Part shown: piece after piece, positions 38,779 through 47,158 of the stretch
Numbering within the stretch: the stretch's first letter is position 1
How the letters are laid out: every line of letters begins with the position of its first letter
Source of the DNA: Marinomonas gallaica
Lineage (GTDB): Bacteria; Pseudomonadota; Gammaproteobacteria; Pseudomonadales; Marinomonadaceae
NCBI RefSeq assembly: GCF_001639745.1
Contig: NZ_LTAX01000006.1
Location: 120,371 to 184,370, forward strand
Direction: 5' to 3'
Length of the DNA: 64,000 nt
Notes under the pieces: model-generated
Databases searched by the model: none
The model's input: only the letters and a program-made list of their open reading frames with translations
What the model was told of the DNA's origin: nothing
Program-made: the position numbers and the translations under genes

Positions 38779-40122
38779 GTGAACTCCGCCGCAAACCCTT
38801 ACGGATTGACTATGCATGAACAGCGCGATGCGCTTTACGCTGAACTGCATTCGCGTCCCTTTCATGTCATTCCTAGCCCAGCACGAATTAGTTACCTCGC
38901 TGTAATGATCGATGTGTCTCGAAAGCAAGCCGACTTTGAGCATTTTTGTGAGCTGTACGCCTATTTTGATCAAATTCCGCCAAATCATGATTCTGTGTGC
39001 TTGGAAGCCGATTTTGGTGATGTGCGTATTCGTCGAGAAACACATCTTGAGTTCGTGTCCTATACCGTGATTAATCAAGGTCAGCCATTTCTTGCTGACC
39101 CGTTTGCCAATACGGGGGTGAGCCGACTTCCAAAAGAGTGGCTTGTGAGGTTAGGTGGTACGGTCGTCTCAGCTTTCCATGTCGCCATTGAGGATACGAC
39201 ACAAAAACCGGAGCCGGAACTCGCCGAAGTTAAATCTTATTTTGAAGGGATGCGTCTAGTGGGCAGCCAGCCCCAAGCTGGGGCAGCGCAAGTTTGGACC
39301 ACCTTTAGAATTCACAGTGATGGTTTTGGGCGCATCTTAGTTTACAACCGTGAAATGAGTAACAGTCAGTTAGGCCGAATGGTGCAGCGTTTAATCGAAG
39401 TAGAGTCGTATCGATTGATTGCCTTGTTAGGTTTGCCTTTGGCGCGACATTACAACCAACATCTAGCGCAAATGGATCAAAAACTTGCCGAGCTCACAAA
39501 CCAGCTGTCGGATGCTCATCATGATTTGGATGAGCAGGAAGTGCTGAGTAAAATCATTGATATGGCCGCTTGGGTTGAGTCTGCACGCGCTTGCACCACT
39601 TTTCGCTTCAGCGCCACGGCTGCGTATCATGATTTAGTTCTAAAGCGCTTAGCCGAACTGCGTGAAGATGAGGTTTCAGGGCATTTAACCATTACCGAGT
39701 TTATGACGCGTCGATTAACGCCTGCCGTTCGAACATGTAAGGCGACAGGTGAGCATTTAGAAAATCTGTCACGTCGTATTGATCGTGTTTCAGAGATGAT
39801 GCGGACTCGCGTCGAAATGTCGATTCAATCACAAAATCAGCATTTGTTAGCCTCTATGGATCGTCGATCAAAAATTCAGCTTGCCATGCAGCATACGGTA
39901 GAAGGTTTATCGGTTGCTGCGATTTCTTATTACAGTGTGGGCTTGATCAAATATTTAATTGAAGCGGCTTATGAAAACGGTGCTCCGATTGATAAAAGCC
40001 TTGCAGTTGGCTTGTCAGTGCCTTTGGTTATCGCTGGTGTGTGGTGGGCTACGCGACGTATCCACAAGCGTTTTATGCAGTTAGCAAAAGAGCAGCAAGA
40101 TATCGGCGAAGAGCATCATTAG
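38779..40122 (+). CDS. DUF3422 family membrane-anchored protein
   Basis: A 447-residue protein beginning at a GTG; an ATG 11 codons in (MHEQRD) is an alternative, and neither has a strong Shine-Dalgarno match. The N-terminal third opens with ALYAELHSRPFH, characteristic of DUF3422. A long helical middle region contains the RACTTFRFSATAAYHDLVLKRL segment, and two hydrophobic helices lie at about residues 373-393 and 406-424, near the C-terminus. The family is widespread in proteobacteria and has no established function. Confidence 0.85.
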   Translation: MNSAANPYGLTMHEQRDALYAELHSRPFHVIPSPARISYLAVMIDVSRKQADFEHFCELYAYFDQIPPNHDSVCLEADFGDVRIRRETHLEFVSYTVINQGQPFLADPFANTGVSRLPKEWLVRLGGTVVSAFHVAIEDTTQKPEPELAEVKSYFEGMRLVGSQPQAGAAQVWTTFRIHSDGFGRILVYNREMSNSQLGRMVQRLIEVESYRLIALLGLPLARHYNQHLAQMDQKLAELTNQLSDAHHDLDEQEVLSKIIDMAAWVESARACTTFRFSATAAYHDLVLKRLAELREDEVSGHLTITEFMTRRLTPAVRTCKATGEHLENLSRRIDRVSEMMRTRVEMSIQSQNQHLLASMDRRSKIQLAMQHTVEGLSVAAISYYSVGLIKYLIEAAYENGAPIDKSLAVGLSVPLVIAGVWWATRRIHKRFMQLAKEQQDIGEEHH

Positions 40123-40178
40123 GGAGAGTCAGTGTTGGTAGTCAGCAGTCATTGGTCTAATTTAATGTTCATAAATTA

Positions 40179-40206
40179 TATAAGATAGTCTTATAGGGGT
40201 TATAAT
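40179..40206. promoter_or_regulatory. Palindrome next to a TATAAT box upstream of the BCCT unit
   Basis: TATAAGA-TAG-TCTTATA (40179-40195) is a 7-bp perfect inverted repeat placed about six bases before TATAAT (40201-40206). It lies where a -35 region would be, so it may be an operator. No convincing -35 hexamer is seen. Confidence 0.35.
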
Positions 40207-40352
40207 GACGGATGATATTTTCATGTTAGTGTGTCAGAAATAGGGCGTTAGCGATTTGTCTGATGTCGATGATGCAACTAACGGTAAATTCTAAATAGGT
40301 TATTTCATTTTCTTTTTTTATTGAGTTCTAATCCTTGGTGGAGAAGGTCTCA

Positions 40353-40466
40353 ATGTTTAAAGCATTAAAAAATGGCTGCTACTACGAACTGAAAAAAGGA
40401 TCTCAGATGAGGTATAAAACCGACCGTATTAAAAGTAATCTAACGTATCTACGGAGGGGGTTATGA
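40353..40466 (+). CDS. Small ORF (37 residues) overlapping the BCCT start
   Basis: ATG at 40353 is preceded by GGAGAAGG at good spacing and opens 37 codons (MFKALKNGCYYELKKG at the N-terminus). The peptide is basic, with ten Lys and Arg residues in the first thirty, and has no membrane helix. Its stop TGA overlaps the BCCT start as ATGA, the classic layout for translational coupling. The GGAGGGGG Shine-Dalgarno sequence of the BCCT gene lies within its last codons. It could be a regulatory leader peptide, a small protein, or chance; the combination of ribosome site and overlap makes chance less likely. Confidence 0.5.
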   Translation: MFKALKNGCYYELKKGSQMRYKTDRIKSNLTYLRRGL

Positions 40467-42103
40467 CAGATATGCATAAGTCTTCCCACTCTCATAATCA
40501 CAGTGATATGAAGACAGATTATGTTGTAGGACAAGATAATATTGTCGGAAAATTAGGCCCGTTAGGCTTCGATATCCACAACCGAGTGTTTATTATTTCT
40601 GCACTTGCAGCAATAGTTTTTATAATTCTTACGTTAGTGTTTCCTGAAAAAGCTGGGACACTTTTCCAATCTATCGTCTCTTTTTCAAATGAAACGCTGG
40701 ATTGGTACTTTCTTGGTCTTGTCGATTTTTTCATACTATTCTGTTTGTTCCTTGCATTTTCTTCTTTTGGCAAAGTCCGATTAGGCGGTAAAGACGCGAA
40801 ACCAGACCACAGCTACTTGTCTTGGTTTGCATTGCTGTTTACCGCTGGTATTGGAGTGGGTCTGTTGTTTTTTGGCGTTCTAGAGCCCGTTTACCACGCT
40901 AACGTTTCCTTGCCGCTAGGCATTACGTCTCCTTTTGGTGCGGATGGTCAGCTAAACCCTGATGCGGTGGCTGAGGCGTCAGCGATGGGATTGGCCGGAA
41001 CATTTTTGCATTGGGGCATTCATGGCTGGGCTGTGTATGTGATCATGGCATTAGGCTTGGCATTGTTTACCTATAATAAAGGGCTACCATTTTCGATTCG
41101 CTCTGTGTTTTTCCCCATCCTTGGCGACCGTGTCTGGGGTTGGTGGGGCGACATTATTGATATTTTGGCCGTCTTTTCCACCTTGTTTGGTTTGGCGACT
41201 TCATTAGGACTGGGCGCACAGCAGGCAAATGCCGGATTAAATTTTGTGTTTGGCATAGAAGTGACCACGATGACTCAAGTCATTGTCATCTTGGCCGTCA
41301 CAGCGGTTGCATTGGTGTCAGTCTGGCGTGGATTGGAAGGCGGTTTAAAGAAACTGTCTGAGTTTAATATGATCATGGCCGTACTGTTCTTCTTGTTCGT
41401 CCTATTGGTTGGACCGACTATGGTGGGCTTGGAAAGCATTTGGTCAGGCTTATCAACCTACGTTATGGAATTTATTCCGCTGTCTGCTCCTATTGGTCGT
41501 GAGGATGATGCCTTCCGTCAGGGTTGGACTGTCTTCTACTGGGCGTGGTGGATCAGCTGGTCACCATTTGTCGGAATGTTTATTGCGCGTGTCTCACGTG
41601 GTCGTACCGTGCGTGAATTTATTTTCTGTGTCTTGGTGGTACCGAGTCTGTTCATCTTTATTTGGATGGGCGTTTTTGGTGGCATGGCGTTAGATCAAAT
41701 CTATTCTGACCCATCTAGCAGCTTGGTTAAAAGCTACGTAATTGACAGCTACCGTCCAGAGTTGTCGATCTTTGGTTTGTTGAATGACTTCCCATTTTCC
41801 GGTGTGGTGTCGTGTTTAGCGATTGTACTGGCTTTGGTGTTCTTTGTGACGTCGTCTGACTCAGGATCGTTAGTGGTGGATACTATTACCTCTGGCGGTA
41901 AAATTGATGCACCGCGTCCACAACGTATTTTCTGGGCCATTGTGGAAGGGCTCATTGCCATCGTGCTATTGATTGGTGGTGGTTTGTCGGCACTCCAAGC
42001 AGGTGTGACCGCAACCGCGATCCCATTCTCTTTGTTGATGCTTGCGATGTGTTACTGCATCATCAAAGCGCTGATTGGTGAGCGTCGTTTAATTAGATCT
42101 TAA
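40463..42103 (+). CDS. BCCT-family betaine/carnitine/choline transporter
   Basis: The 546-residue protein has 12 predicted membrane helices and the BCCT signature in WAWWISWSPFVGMFIARVSRGRTVREF near residue 358, including the tryptophan box that binds trimethylammonium groups. A short His-rich N-terminal tail (SSHSHNHSD) precedes the first helix. There is no long C-terminal osmosensory tail of the BetP type. It imports compatible solutes driven by Na+ or H+. The exact substrate (glycine betaine, choline or DMSP) cannot be told from sequence alone. A strong Shine-Dalgarno sequence and the overlapping small ORF precede it. Confidence 0.92.
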   Translation: MTDMHKSSHSHNHSDMKTDYVVGQDNIVGKLGPLGFDIHNRVFIISALAAIVFIILTLVFPEKAGTLFQSIVSFSNETLDWYFLGLVDFFILFCLFLAFSSFGKVRLGGKDAKPDHSYLSWFALLFTAGIGVGLLFFGVLEPVYHANVSLPLGITSPFGADGQLNPDAVAEASAMGLAGTFLHWGIHGWAVYVIMALGLALFTYNKGLPFSIRSVFFPILGDRVWGWWGDIIDILAVFSTLFGLATSLGLGAQQANAGLNFVFGIEVTTMTQVIVILAVTAVALVSVWRGLEGGLKKLSEFNMIMAVLFFLFVLLVGPTMVGLESIWSGLSTYVMEFIPLSAPIGREDDAFRQGWTVFYWAWWISWSPFVGMFIARVSRGRTVREFIFCVLVVPSLFIFIWMGVFGGMALDQIYSDPSSSLVKSYVIDSYRPELSIFGLLNDFPFSGVVSCLAIVLALVFFVTSSDSGSLVVDTITSGGKIDAPRPQRIFWAIVEGLIAIVLLIGGGLSALQAGVTATAIPFSLLMLAMCYCIIKALIGERRLIRS

Positions 42104-42123
42104 TATCTTTGATAGCATCACTT

Positions 42124-42173
42124 AAACCTCTGGTTCTCATGGCTGTTTAGCTTTAAGAACCAGAGGTTTTTTT
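42124..42173 (+). terminator. Intrinsic terminator after BCCT gene
   Basis: AAACCTCTGGTTCT and AGAACCAGAGGTTT form a perfect 14-bp stem followed by a T-run. The A-run before it may allow function in the other direction. Confidence 0.93.
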
Positions 42174-42231
42174 GTGCTTATGTTATTGTAAACGGCTGTT
42201 GCCTTTCGTTATTTACGGACAAGGATGCCTC

Positions 42232-43413
42232 ATGATCAAAACCATTGCCATTGAAAACTATCGCTCGATTATCAACTTAACCATACCGCTTGGACGTCTG
42301 AATCTTGTAACAGGAGAGAATGGCAGTGGTAAGTCTAATTTATATAAAGCATTGCGTTTACTCGCTAAAGTGGGTGAAGGTGGTTTGGTTCGATCACTCG
42401 CCGAAGACGGTGGATTAGAGTCGGTTTTTTGGGCTGGGCCTGAGAAAATCACCAAACGTATGCGTTCAGGTGAGGTGCCGGTGCAAGGTGGCCCAAGGCA
42501 AACTAAGCGTCAGCTTAAGCTAGGCTTTGCAGCTGAAGACTACGGTTATTCCGTGGCGCTTGGGCTGCCCAAATTTGGCGTGGCCATGCCCACTAGTACC
42601 CCCACGCTGTTCAAGCTCGATCCCGGCATCATGCGTGAGACGATTTGGCACGGAGAATACTATCGACCAGCAGGCGCATTAGTAGATCGACAGGACAATG
42701 CCATAAAGCGCCGCGCTGGGCGAAGTTGGGAAGTTGTGTCGTATCATGCATCCAGTTTTGACTCTATGTTTGATCTGGCGGCCGATGCGCAACAAGCCCC
42801 TGAAGTGTTTTTTATGCGTGACCGAATTCGGAAGTGGCGCTTTTACGATCATTTTCGCACGGATCAGGCAGCACCTGCACGCCAGCATCACCTAGGAACG
42901 TTTACGCCCGTGCTCAATCATGATGGGCGTGATGTGGCAGCGGCGATTCAAACGATCCTTGAAGTAGGCGATGCCGAGGCGTTACATGAGGCTATTGATT
43001 ACGCGTTTCCGGGGGCGCGACTTGAAGTAGTTCGCACCGACGAAGGGCGCTTCATGCTGCAGTTTTATCAGCATGGTTTATTGCGCCCGTTAAACGCTTC
43101 AGAGTTATCCGATGGAACGCTGCGGTATGTACTGTGGGTGGCTGCGTTATTAACGCCCAGGCCACCTGAATTAATGGTGTTGAATGAACCGGAAACGAGT
43201 TTGCATCCTGATTTATTGCCAGCCTTAGCTCGCTTAATTAGCTTTGCTGCGGATCACTGCCAAGTCTGGGTTGTGTCCCATGCCTCGCGTCTGATTGCTG
43301 CTTTGGAACAATCAGAGCTGTGCCACTCGATTCGTTTAGAAAAAGACTTTGGCGAAACTCAAATCCCAAGCATGGGCATGTTGGATTTACCGCCATGGCA
43401 TTGGCCGTCCTAA
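42232..43413 (+). CDS. Stand-alone AAA-type ATPase (COG4637/RecF-like)
   Basis: The ATG at 42232 (MIKTIAIENYRSI), with AAGGA upstream, is preferred; the frame extends 20 codons further, past the BCCT terminator. The 393-residue ATPase is of the SMC/RecF/ABC type: IENYRSI opening strand, Walker A GENGSGKS at 28-35, a long helical insertion, a LSDGT signature near residue 296, and Walker B plus catalytic glutamate in VLNEPETSLHP near 323. There is no TOPRIM or nuclease domain and no partner gene, so it is not an OLD nuclease. Function is unknown. Confidence 0.82.
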   Translation: MIKTIAIENYRSIINLTIPLGRLNLVTGENGSGKSNLYKALRLLAKVGEGGLVRSLAEDGGLESVFWAGPEKITKRMRSGEVPVQGGPRQTKRQLKLGFAAEDYGYSVALGLPKFGVAMPTSTPTLFKLDPGIMRETIWHGEYYRPAGALVDRQDNAIKRRAGRSWEVVSYHASSFDSMFDLAADAQQAPEVFFMRDRIRKWRFYDHFRTDQAAPARQHHLGTFTPVLNHDGRDVAAAIQTILEVGDAEALHEAIDYAFPGARLEVVRTDEGRFMLQFYQHGLLRPLNASELSDGTLRYVLWVAALLTPRPPELMVLNEPETSLHPDLLPALARLISFAADHCQVWVVSHASRLIAALEQSELCHSIRLEKDFGETQIPSMGMLDLPPWHWPS

Positions 43414-43502
43414 AGCAAGAAAACATTTAAGCTTCACTATGCTCAATTTCTTATGCATTTTACGTTAGAATACCTGCGAATTTTTTATTGGTGAATTTCG
43501 TC

Positions 43503-44432
43503 GTGGTAGAACAAGCACAATTTTCAAAAGCATTGCTTCATCCCAAACATTGGGTACTTTGGCTGGGAGTCGGTCTAGGGCGCCTAGTGTCTATGTTGCC
43601 ACTGAATTGGCAAATGGGTATAGGCAAGGGCATTGGCCGTTTGATGATGAAACTTGCCAAAGGACGAGTTCATACGGCTAGACGTAACTTGGAATTGTGT
43701 TTTCCTGATGCGACAGCAGAAGAGCATCAACGGTTGCTTGAACGAAACTTCGAAGAAACTGGCAAGGCCATTTTTGACACGGTCAGTGCTTGGTGGTGGT
43801 CCGATAGTCGAGTGCAGCGTCATATGGACATCACCGGGCAAGAGCATGTGCAAAGGACGCTGGAGAATGGACAAGGTGTGATCTTGTTTGCGGTGCATTG
43901 TTTACCGCTAGAAATGGGAGCGCGTATTTTCGGTCAGTTTAATCCAGGTATTGGTGTCTATCGACCACACAACAACCCTGTTATGGAATATCTTCAAGTC
44001 AAGGGTCGTCTTCGTTCTAATAAGGCTTTGATTCCAAAGCGCGACGTTCGTCAAATGGTCCGCAGTCTGCGTGCACCTGATGTGATTTGGTATACCGCCG
44101 ATCAGGACTTTGGCCGTTCAAGCGCCGTATTTATTCCGTTTTTTGCGGTGCAGGAAGCGGCGACGATTACGGGCGGCACTATGTTGGCAAAATTAGGCAA
44201 AGCAAAAGTGTTGCCTTTTTTCGTAGAGCGTAACGCAGACGACAAAGGCTATTCAATTAAGATCAGTGAACCTCTGGAAGACTTTCCAGGTGAGAGCGAA
44301 TTGGCCGATGCCATTCGTGGAAATCACATTATTGAAGATCTTATTAGTCGAAATAAAGCGCAATACATGTGGCTGCATCGCCGCTTTAAAACGCGCCCAA
44401 ACCAAGATGATCCATCGCATTACAGTAAGTAA
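43503..44432 (+). CDS. Lipid A biosynthesis-type lauroyl/myristoyl acyltransferase
   Basis: The frame has no ATG near its beginning; a GTG at 43503 (VEQAQFSKALLHPKHW), with GGTGA eight bases before it, is the best choice, and a GTG at 43491 is an alternative. About 309 residues. An N-terminal membrane anchor (about 20-40) precedes the acyltransferase domain with the H-X4-E catalytic motif in AVHCLPLE near residue 128, and YTADQDFGRSSAVFIPFF near 195. These are hallmarks of LpxL/LpxM, which add secondary acyl chains to Kdo2-lipid IVA. Whether it is LpxL or LpxM cannot be decided here. Confidence 0.88.
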   Translation: MVEQAQFSKALLHPKHWVLWLGVGLGRLVSMLPLNWQMGIGKGIGRLMMKLAKGRVHTARRNLELCFPDATAEEHQRLLERNFEETGKAIFDTVSAWWWSDSRVQRHMDITGQEHVQRTLENGQGVILFAVHCLPLEMGARIFGQFNPGIGVYRPHNNPVMEYLQVKGRLRSNKALIPKRDVRQMVRSLRAPDVIWYTADQDFGRSSAVFIPFFAVQEAATITGGTMLAKLGKAKVLPFFVERNADDKGYSIKISEPLEDFPGESELADAIRGNHIIEDLISRNKAQYMWLHRRFKTRPNQDDPSHYSK

Positions 44433-44519
44433 GCTAACCCTATTTAAAATAGTTTAGCTCGCGAGGTGGGTTTATCGGCGCCTCGCGGCAGAACTTTTAT
44501 GAGGCATGTTAGAATCAGG

Positions 44520-46046
44520 TTAAACGGTTGCGGCGACTAACTCGGTGTCGATAGGGCGGTTAAGCTTATCGGCTAAATAATCTTTTAGGGCTTGCGCCTC
44601 TTGTGTATCTAGCTCCAAACCTAGTTTAGTACGGCGCCATAAAATATCTTCCGCAGTGACCGCCCATTCATGTTCAACAAGATAGTCGACTTCTTTCTGA
44701 TATAAATCCGAGCCAAAGCAAGTACCTAATTCTCCAATAGATTGACTATCCCCTAACAGGACGTATGAAAGCGTTCCATAGCTACCTGTGAATCGACGGG
44801 CCAGTTCAGGCGATAGAAACGGAAATTCTGACATCAGTTTATTGATCATGACGGTGTAGTCATTACTCATGTCTCCACCCGGAAGAGGTTTGGCGTGTGT
44901 CCATTCTTTTCCCATTGATGGGAAGTACTGTTTCAGGTCGCTCATAGCTGACAAGGCCAGCTGTCGATACGTCGTAATCTTGCCACCAAAAATACTTAAT
45001 AAAGGCGCTTTTCCATGGTCGTCTTCTACGTGCAAAGTGTAATCCCGAGTAACAGAGGATGCATCGGAAGATTCATCATTCAACAGCGGTCGCACACCGG
45101 AATAGGTCCAGACGATATCCTCTTTTGCCAGTTGCTTTTTAAAGTGTTGATTGGCAACACTTAGAATGTACTGTGTCTCTTCGTCACTGATGGCAACGTC
45201 TTTTGGATCACCTTTGTATTCTTCATCGGTCGTACCAATCAAAGTGTATTTATCACGATAAGGAATAGCGAAAACGATCCGTTTGTCTGCATTTTGCATG
45301 ATAAAGGAATTGGTTTGTTCGTATAAACGAGGCACAACAATGTGACTGCCTTTAATCATACGGATGCCATAAGGTGCTTTGCGCTGTACCTTTTGCTCAA
45401 TAAAGCTCGATACCCAAGGACCAGCCGCGTTAACAATAGCATTGGCGGTAAATTGCTGACGTTCACCTGTGGCTGTGTTGTTGACTTCAATGACCCATTT
45501 GCCATTTTCTCTATGAGCGGACTCGCAGCGAGTACGGGTCATGATCAACGCTCCGCTCTCTTGCGCGCTTTGTGCATTAGCGATAACGAGCCTAGCGTCA
45601 TCCACCCAGCAGTCAGAGTATTCAAACCCTTGGCTTATCTCAGATTTTAGGGCGCTTGAAGCATCGTATTTAACGCCCTTAGAGCCAGGTAGCTGCTCAC
45701 GTTTACCTAGGTGGTCATAGAGGAATAAACCTAGGCGAATTAACCATGCTGGTCGTAGGTGAGGTCGGTGAGGCATTTGAAAACGCATAGGGGTGACCAA
45801 ATGCGGCGCTATTTTAAGCAGAACCTCGCGTTCACTTAAGGCTTCTCGTACCAAACGAAATTCGTAATGTTCCAAGTAACGTAGACCGCCATGAATGAGT
45901 TTGCTGCTCGCTGAAGACGTCGCATTGGCGAGGTCATTCATTTCACATAGGGCGACAGTAAGACCGCGCCCGGCAGCATCTGCTGCGATCCCGGTGCCGT
46001 TGATGCCTCCCCCGACGACGAAGAGATCGAAATGCGTTTGATTCAT
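44520..46046 (-). CDS. glpD: Aerobic glycerol-3-phosphate dehydrogenase
   Basis: The 508-residue flavoenzyme oxidises glycerol 3-phosphate to dihydroxyacetone phosphate and passes electrons to quinone at the inner membrane. FAD-binding GGGINGTGIAADAAGRGL opens the protein (about residues 12-29), KLIHGGLRYLE near residue 48 is the family fingerprint, and SIFGGKITTYR near residue 350 is the C-terminal FAD contact. A GlpR-like site lies 27 bp before the start. It forms a glycerol catabolic set with glpK and glpR. Confidence 0.97.
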   Translation of the reverse strand: MNQTHFDLFVVGGGINGTGIAADAAGRGLTVALCEMNDLANATSSASSKLIHGGLRYLEHYEFRLVREALSEREVLLKIAPHLVTPMRFQMPHRPHLRPAWLIRLGLFLYDHLGKREQLPGSKGVKYDASSALKSEISQGFEYSDCWVDDARLVIANAQSAQESGALIMTRTRCESAHRENGKWVIEVNNTATGERQQFTANAIVNAAGPWVSSFIEQKVQRKAPYGIRMIKGSHIVVPRLYEQTNSFIMQNADKRIVFAIPYRDKYTLIGTTDEEYKGDPKDVAISDEETQYILSVANQHFKKQLAKEDIVWTYSGVRPLLNDESSDASSVTRDYTLHVEDDHGKAPLLSIFGGKITTYRQLALSAMSDLKQYFPSMGKEWTHAKPLPGGDMSNDYTVMINKLMSEFPFLSPELARRFTGSYGTLSYVLLGDSQSIGELGTCFGSDLYQKEVDYLVEHEWAVTAEDILWRRTKLGLELDTQEAQALKDYLADKLNRPIDTELVAATV

Positions 46047-46073
46047 GGCTTACCTCTTGAAAAACGAAAATTA

Positions 46074-46093
46074 TATGTTCAAAAACGAAAATA
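46074..46093. promoter_or_regulatory. GlpR-like operator upstream of glpD
   Basis: TATGTTCAAAAACGAAAATA matches 17 of 20 positions of the E. coli GlpR consensus (WATGTTCGWTAWCGAACATW). Weaker half-sites flank it (CGAAAATT before it; GTTTCGATAT at 46096-46105), suggesting tandem operators. Confidence 0.65.
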
Positions 46094-46179
46094 CAGTTTC
46101 GATATTAGACCTGTATAGGTGGTTTTTCAAGCAGACGATAGGAAAATAAACATCAAAGTTATTCTTTTTTGCGCCATAA

Positions 46180-46208
46180 AGCGCTAGGGAAATTGGCCTT
46201 CTAGCGCT
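46180..46208 (-). terminator. Stem-loop downstream of glpR
   Basis: AGCGCTAG (46180-46187) and CTAGCGCT (46201-46208) are perfect 8-bp arms around a 13-nt loop, 21 bp past the glpR stop. No T-run follows on the minus strand, so termination strength is doubtful. Confidence 0.45.
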
Positions 46209-46229
46209 GACAATAGTTTGAAGGGGCGG

Positions 46230-46994
46230 TCAGTCACACACTTCTAGTTTCACTGAGTGTTCTTTAAGCAATGAGAGGATCGTCTTTGGTGGCTGAGTAT
46301 CGGTGAATAGTTGGTCTACTTGAGTGATATTACCTAAGCGAACCATAGCATTACGACCAAACTTTGCGCCGTCGGCCGCAAGGAACACATTGCGTGAATT
46401 GGCAATAATACTTTGTGCAACACGTACTTCCTGGTAGTCATAATCAAGCAGCGACCCATCCTCTTGATCAATGCCACTAATGCCTATAATGCCGTAATCC
46501 ACACGGAATTGATTAATGAAGTCGACCGTCGCTTCACCAATGATACCGCCGTCTCTCGAGCGAACCGACCCGCCGGCCACAATGACATTGAAGTCGTCTT
46601 TTATACGCAGGATCGATGCAACATTGATGTTGTTGGTGATTATTTTAAGTGCACTATGATTGAGTAGTGCCTTAGCCACTTCTTCTGTGGTTGTCCCAAT
46701 ATTGATAAACAACGAAGCACCGTTTGGGATCTCTTTGGCGAGGTGTTTGGCGATTCTTTTTTTGGCATCTTGATGAAGCGCTTGTCGAGTGTTGTAGTCA
46801 ACATTTGTTGTGGAGGAATCGTAACTTGCACCGCCATGGTGACGTCGAATTAAATCTTGATCGGCAAGAGAGTTGATATCTCGACGTATCGTCTGTGGTG
46901 TTACCTTAAACTGTTCCGCCAGCTCGTCGATAGAGGTGTAACCTTTTTCGCGTACCAGTTGAACGATTCTATCTTGGCGTGTTTGTTGGCCCAT
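46230..46994 (-). CDS. glpR: DeoR-family glycerol-3-phosphate regulon repressor
   Basis: The 254-residue regulator has the DeoR-type N-terminal helix-turn-helix ([23 protein letters not shown], about residues 15-37) and a sugar-phosphate-sensing C-terminal domain with [15 protein letters not shown] near residue 95 and [18 protein letters not shown] near residue 206. Similarity to GlpR and position between glpD and glpK support the name. It is expected to release DNA on binding glycerol 3-phosphate. Three operator-like sequences were found near glpD, glpK and the importer genes. Confidence 0.93.
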   Translation of the reverse strand: MGQQTRQDRIVQLVREKGYTSIDELAEQFKVTPQTIRRDINSLADQDLIRRHHGGASYDSSTTNVDYNTRQALHQDAKKRIAKHLAKEIPNGASLFINIGTTTEEVAKALLNHSALKIITNNINVASILRIKDDFNVIVAGGSVRSRDGGIIGEATVDFINQFRVDYGIIGISGIDQEDGSLLDYDYQEVRVAQSIIANSRNVFLAADGAKFGRNAMVRLGNITQVDQLFTDTQPPKTILSLLKEHSVKLEVCD

Positions 46995-47053
46995 ACGTGA
47001 CGTAAACTCCTTGATGACATCTTGCTAAAGTGATCAATTACAGTTTTAATAGA

Positions 47054-47093
47054 AATATTCGATTTTGAACATTTGTGTTCGAATAACAAAAAT
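47054..47093. promoter_or_regulatory. GlpR-like operators between glpR and glpK
   Basis: AATATTCGATTTTGAACATT at 47054-47073 matches 17 of 20 consensus positions. A second partial site with a good left half, TGTGTTCG, begins at 47074. The pair lies between the divergent glpR and glpK starts, placing both genes under possible GlpR control. Confidence 0.65.
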
Positions 47094-47158
47094 AACAAAC
47101 GCCCATAACCAAGCCAATGCAAATGGTCATGGGCTCGCAGATAAAGAGACATGTTCCC

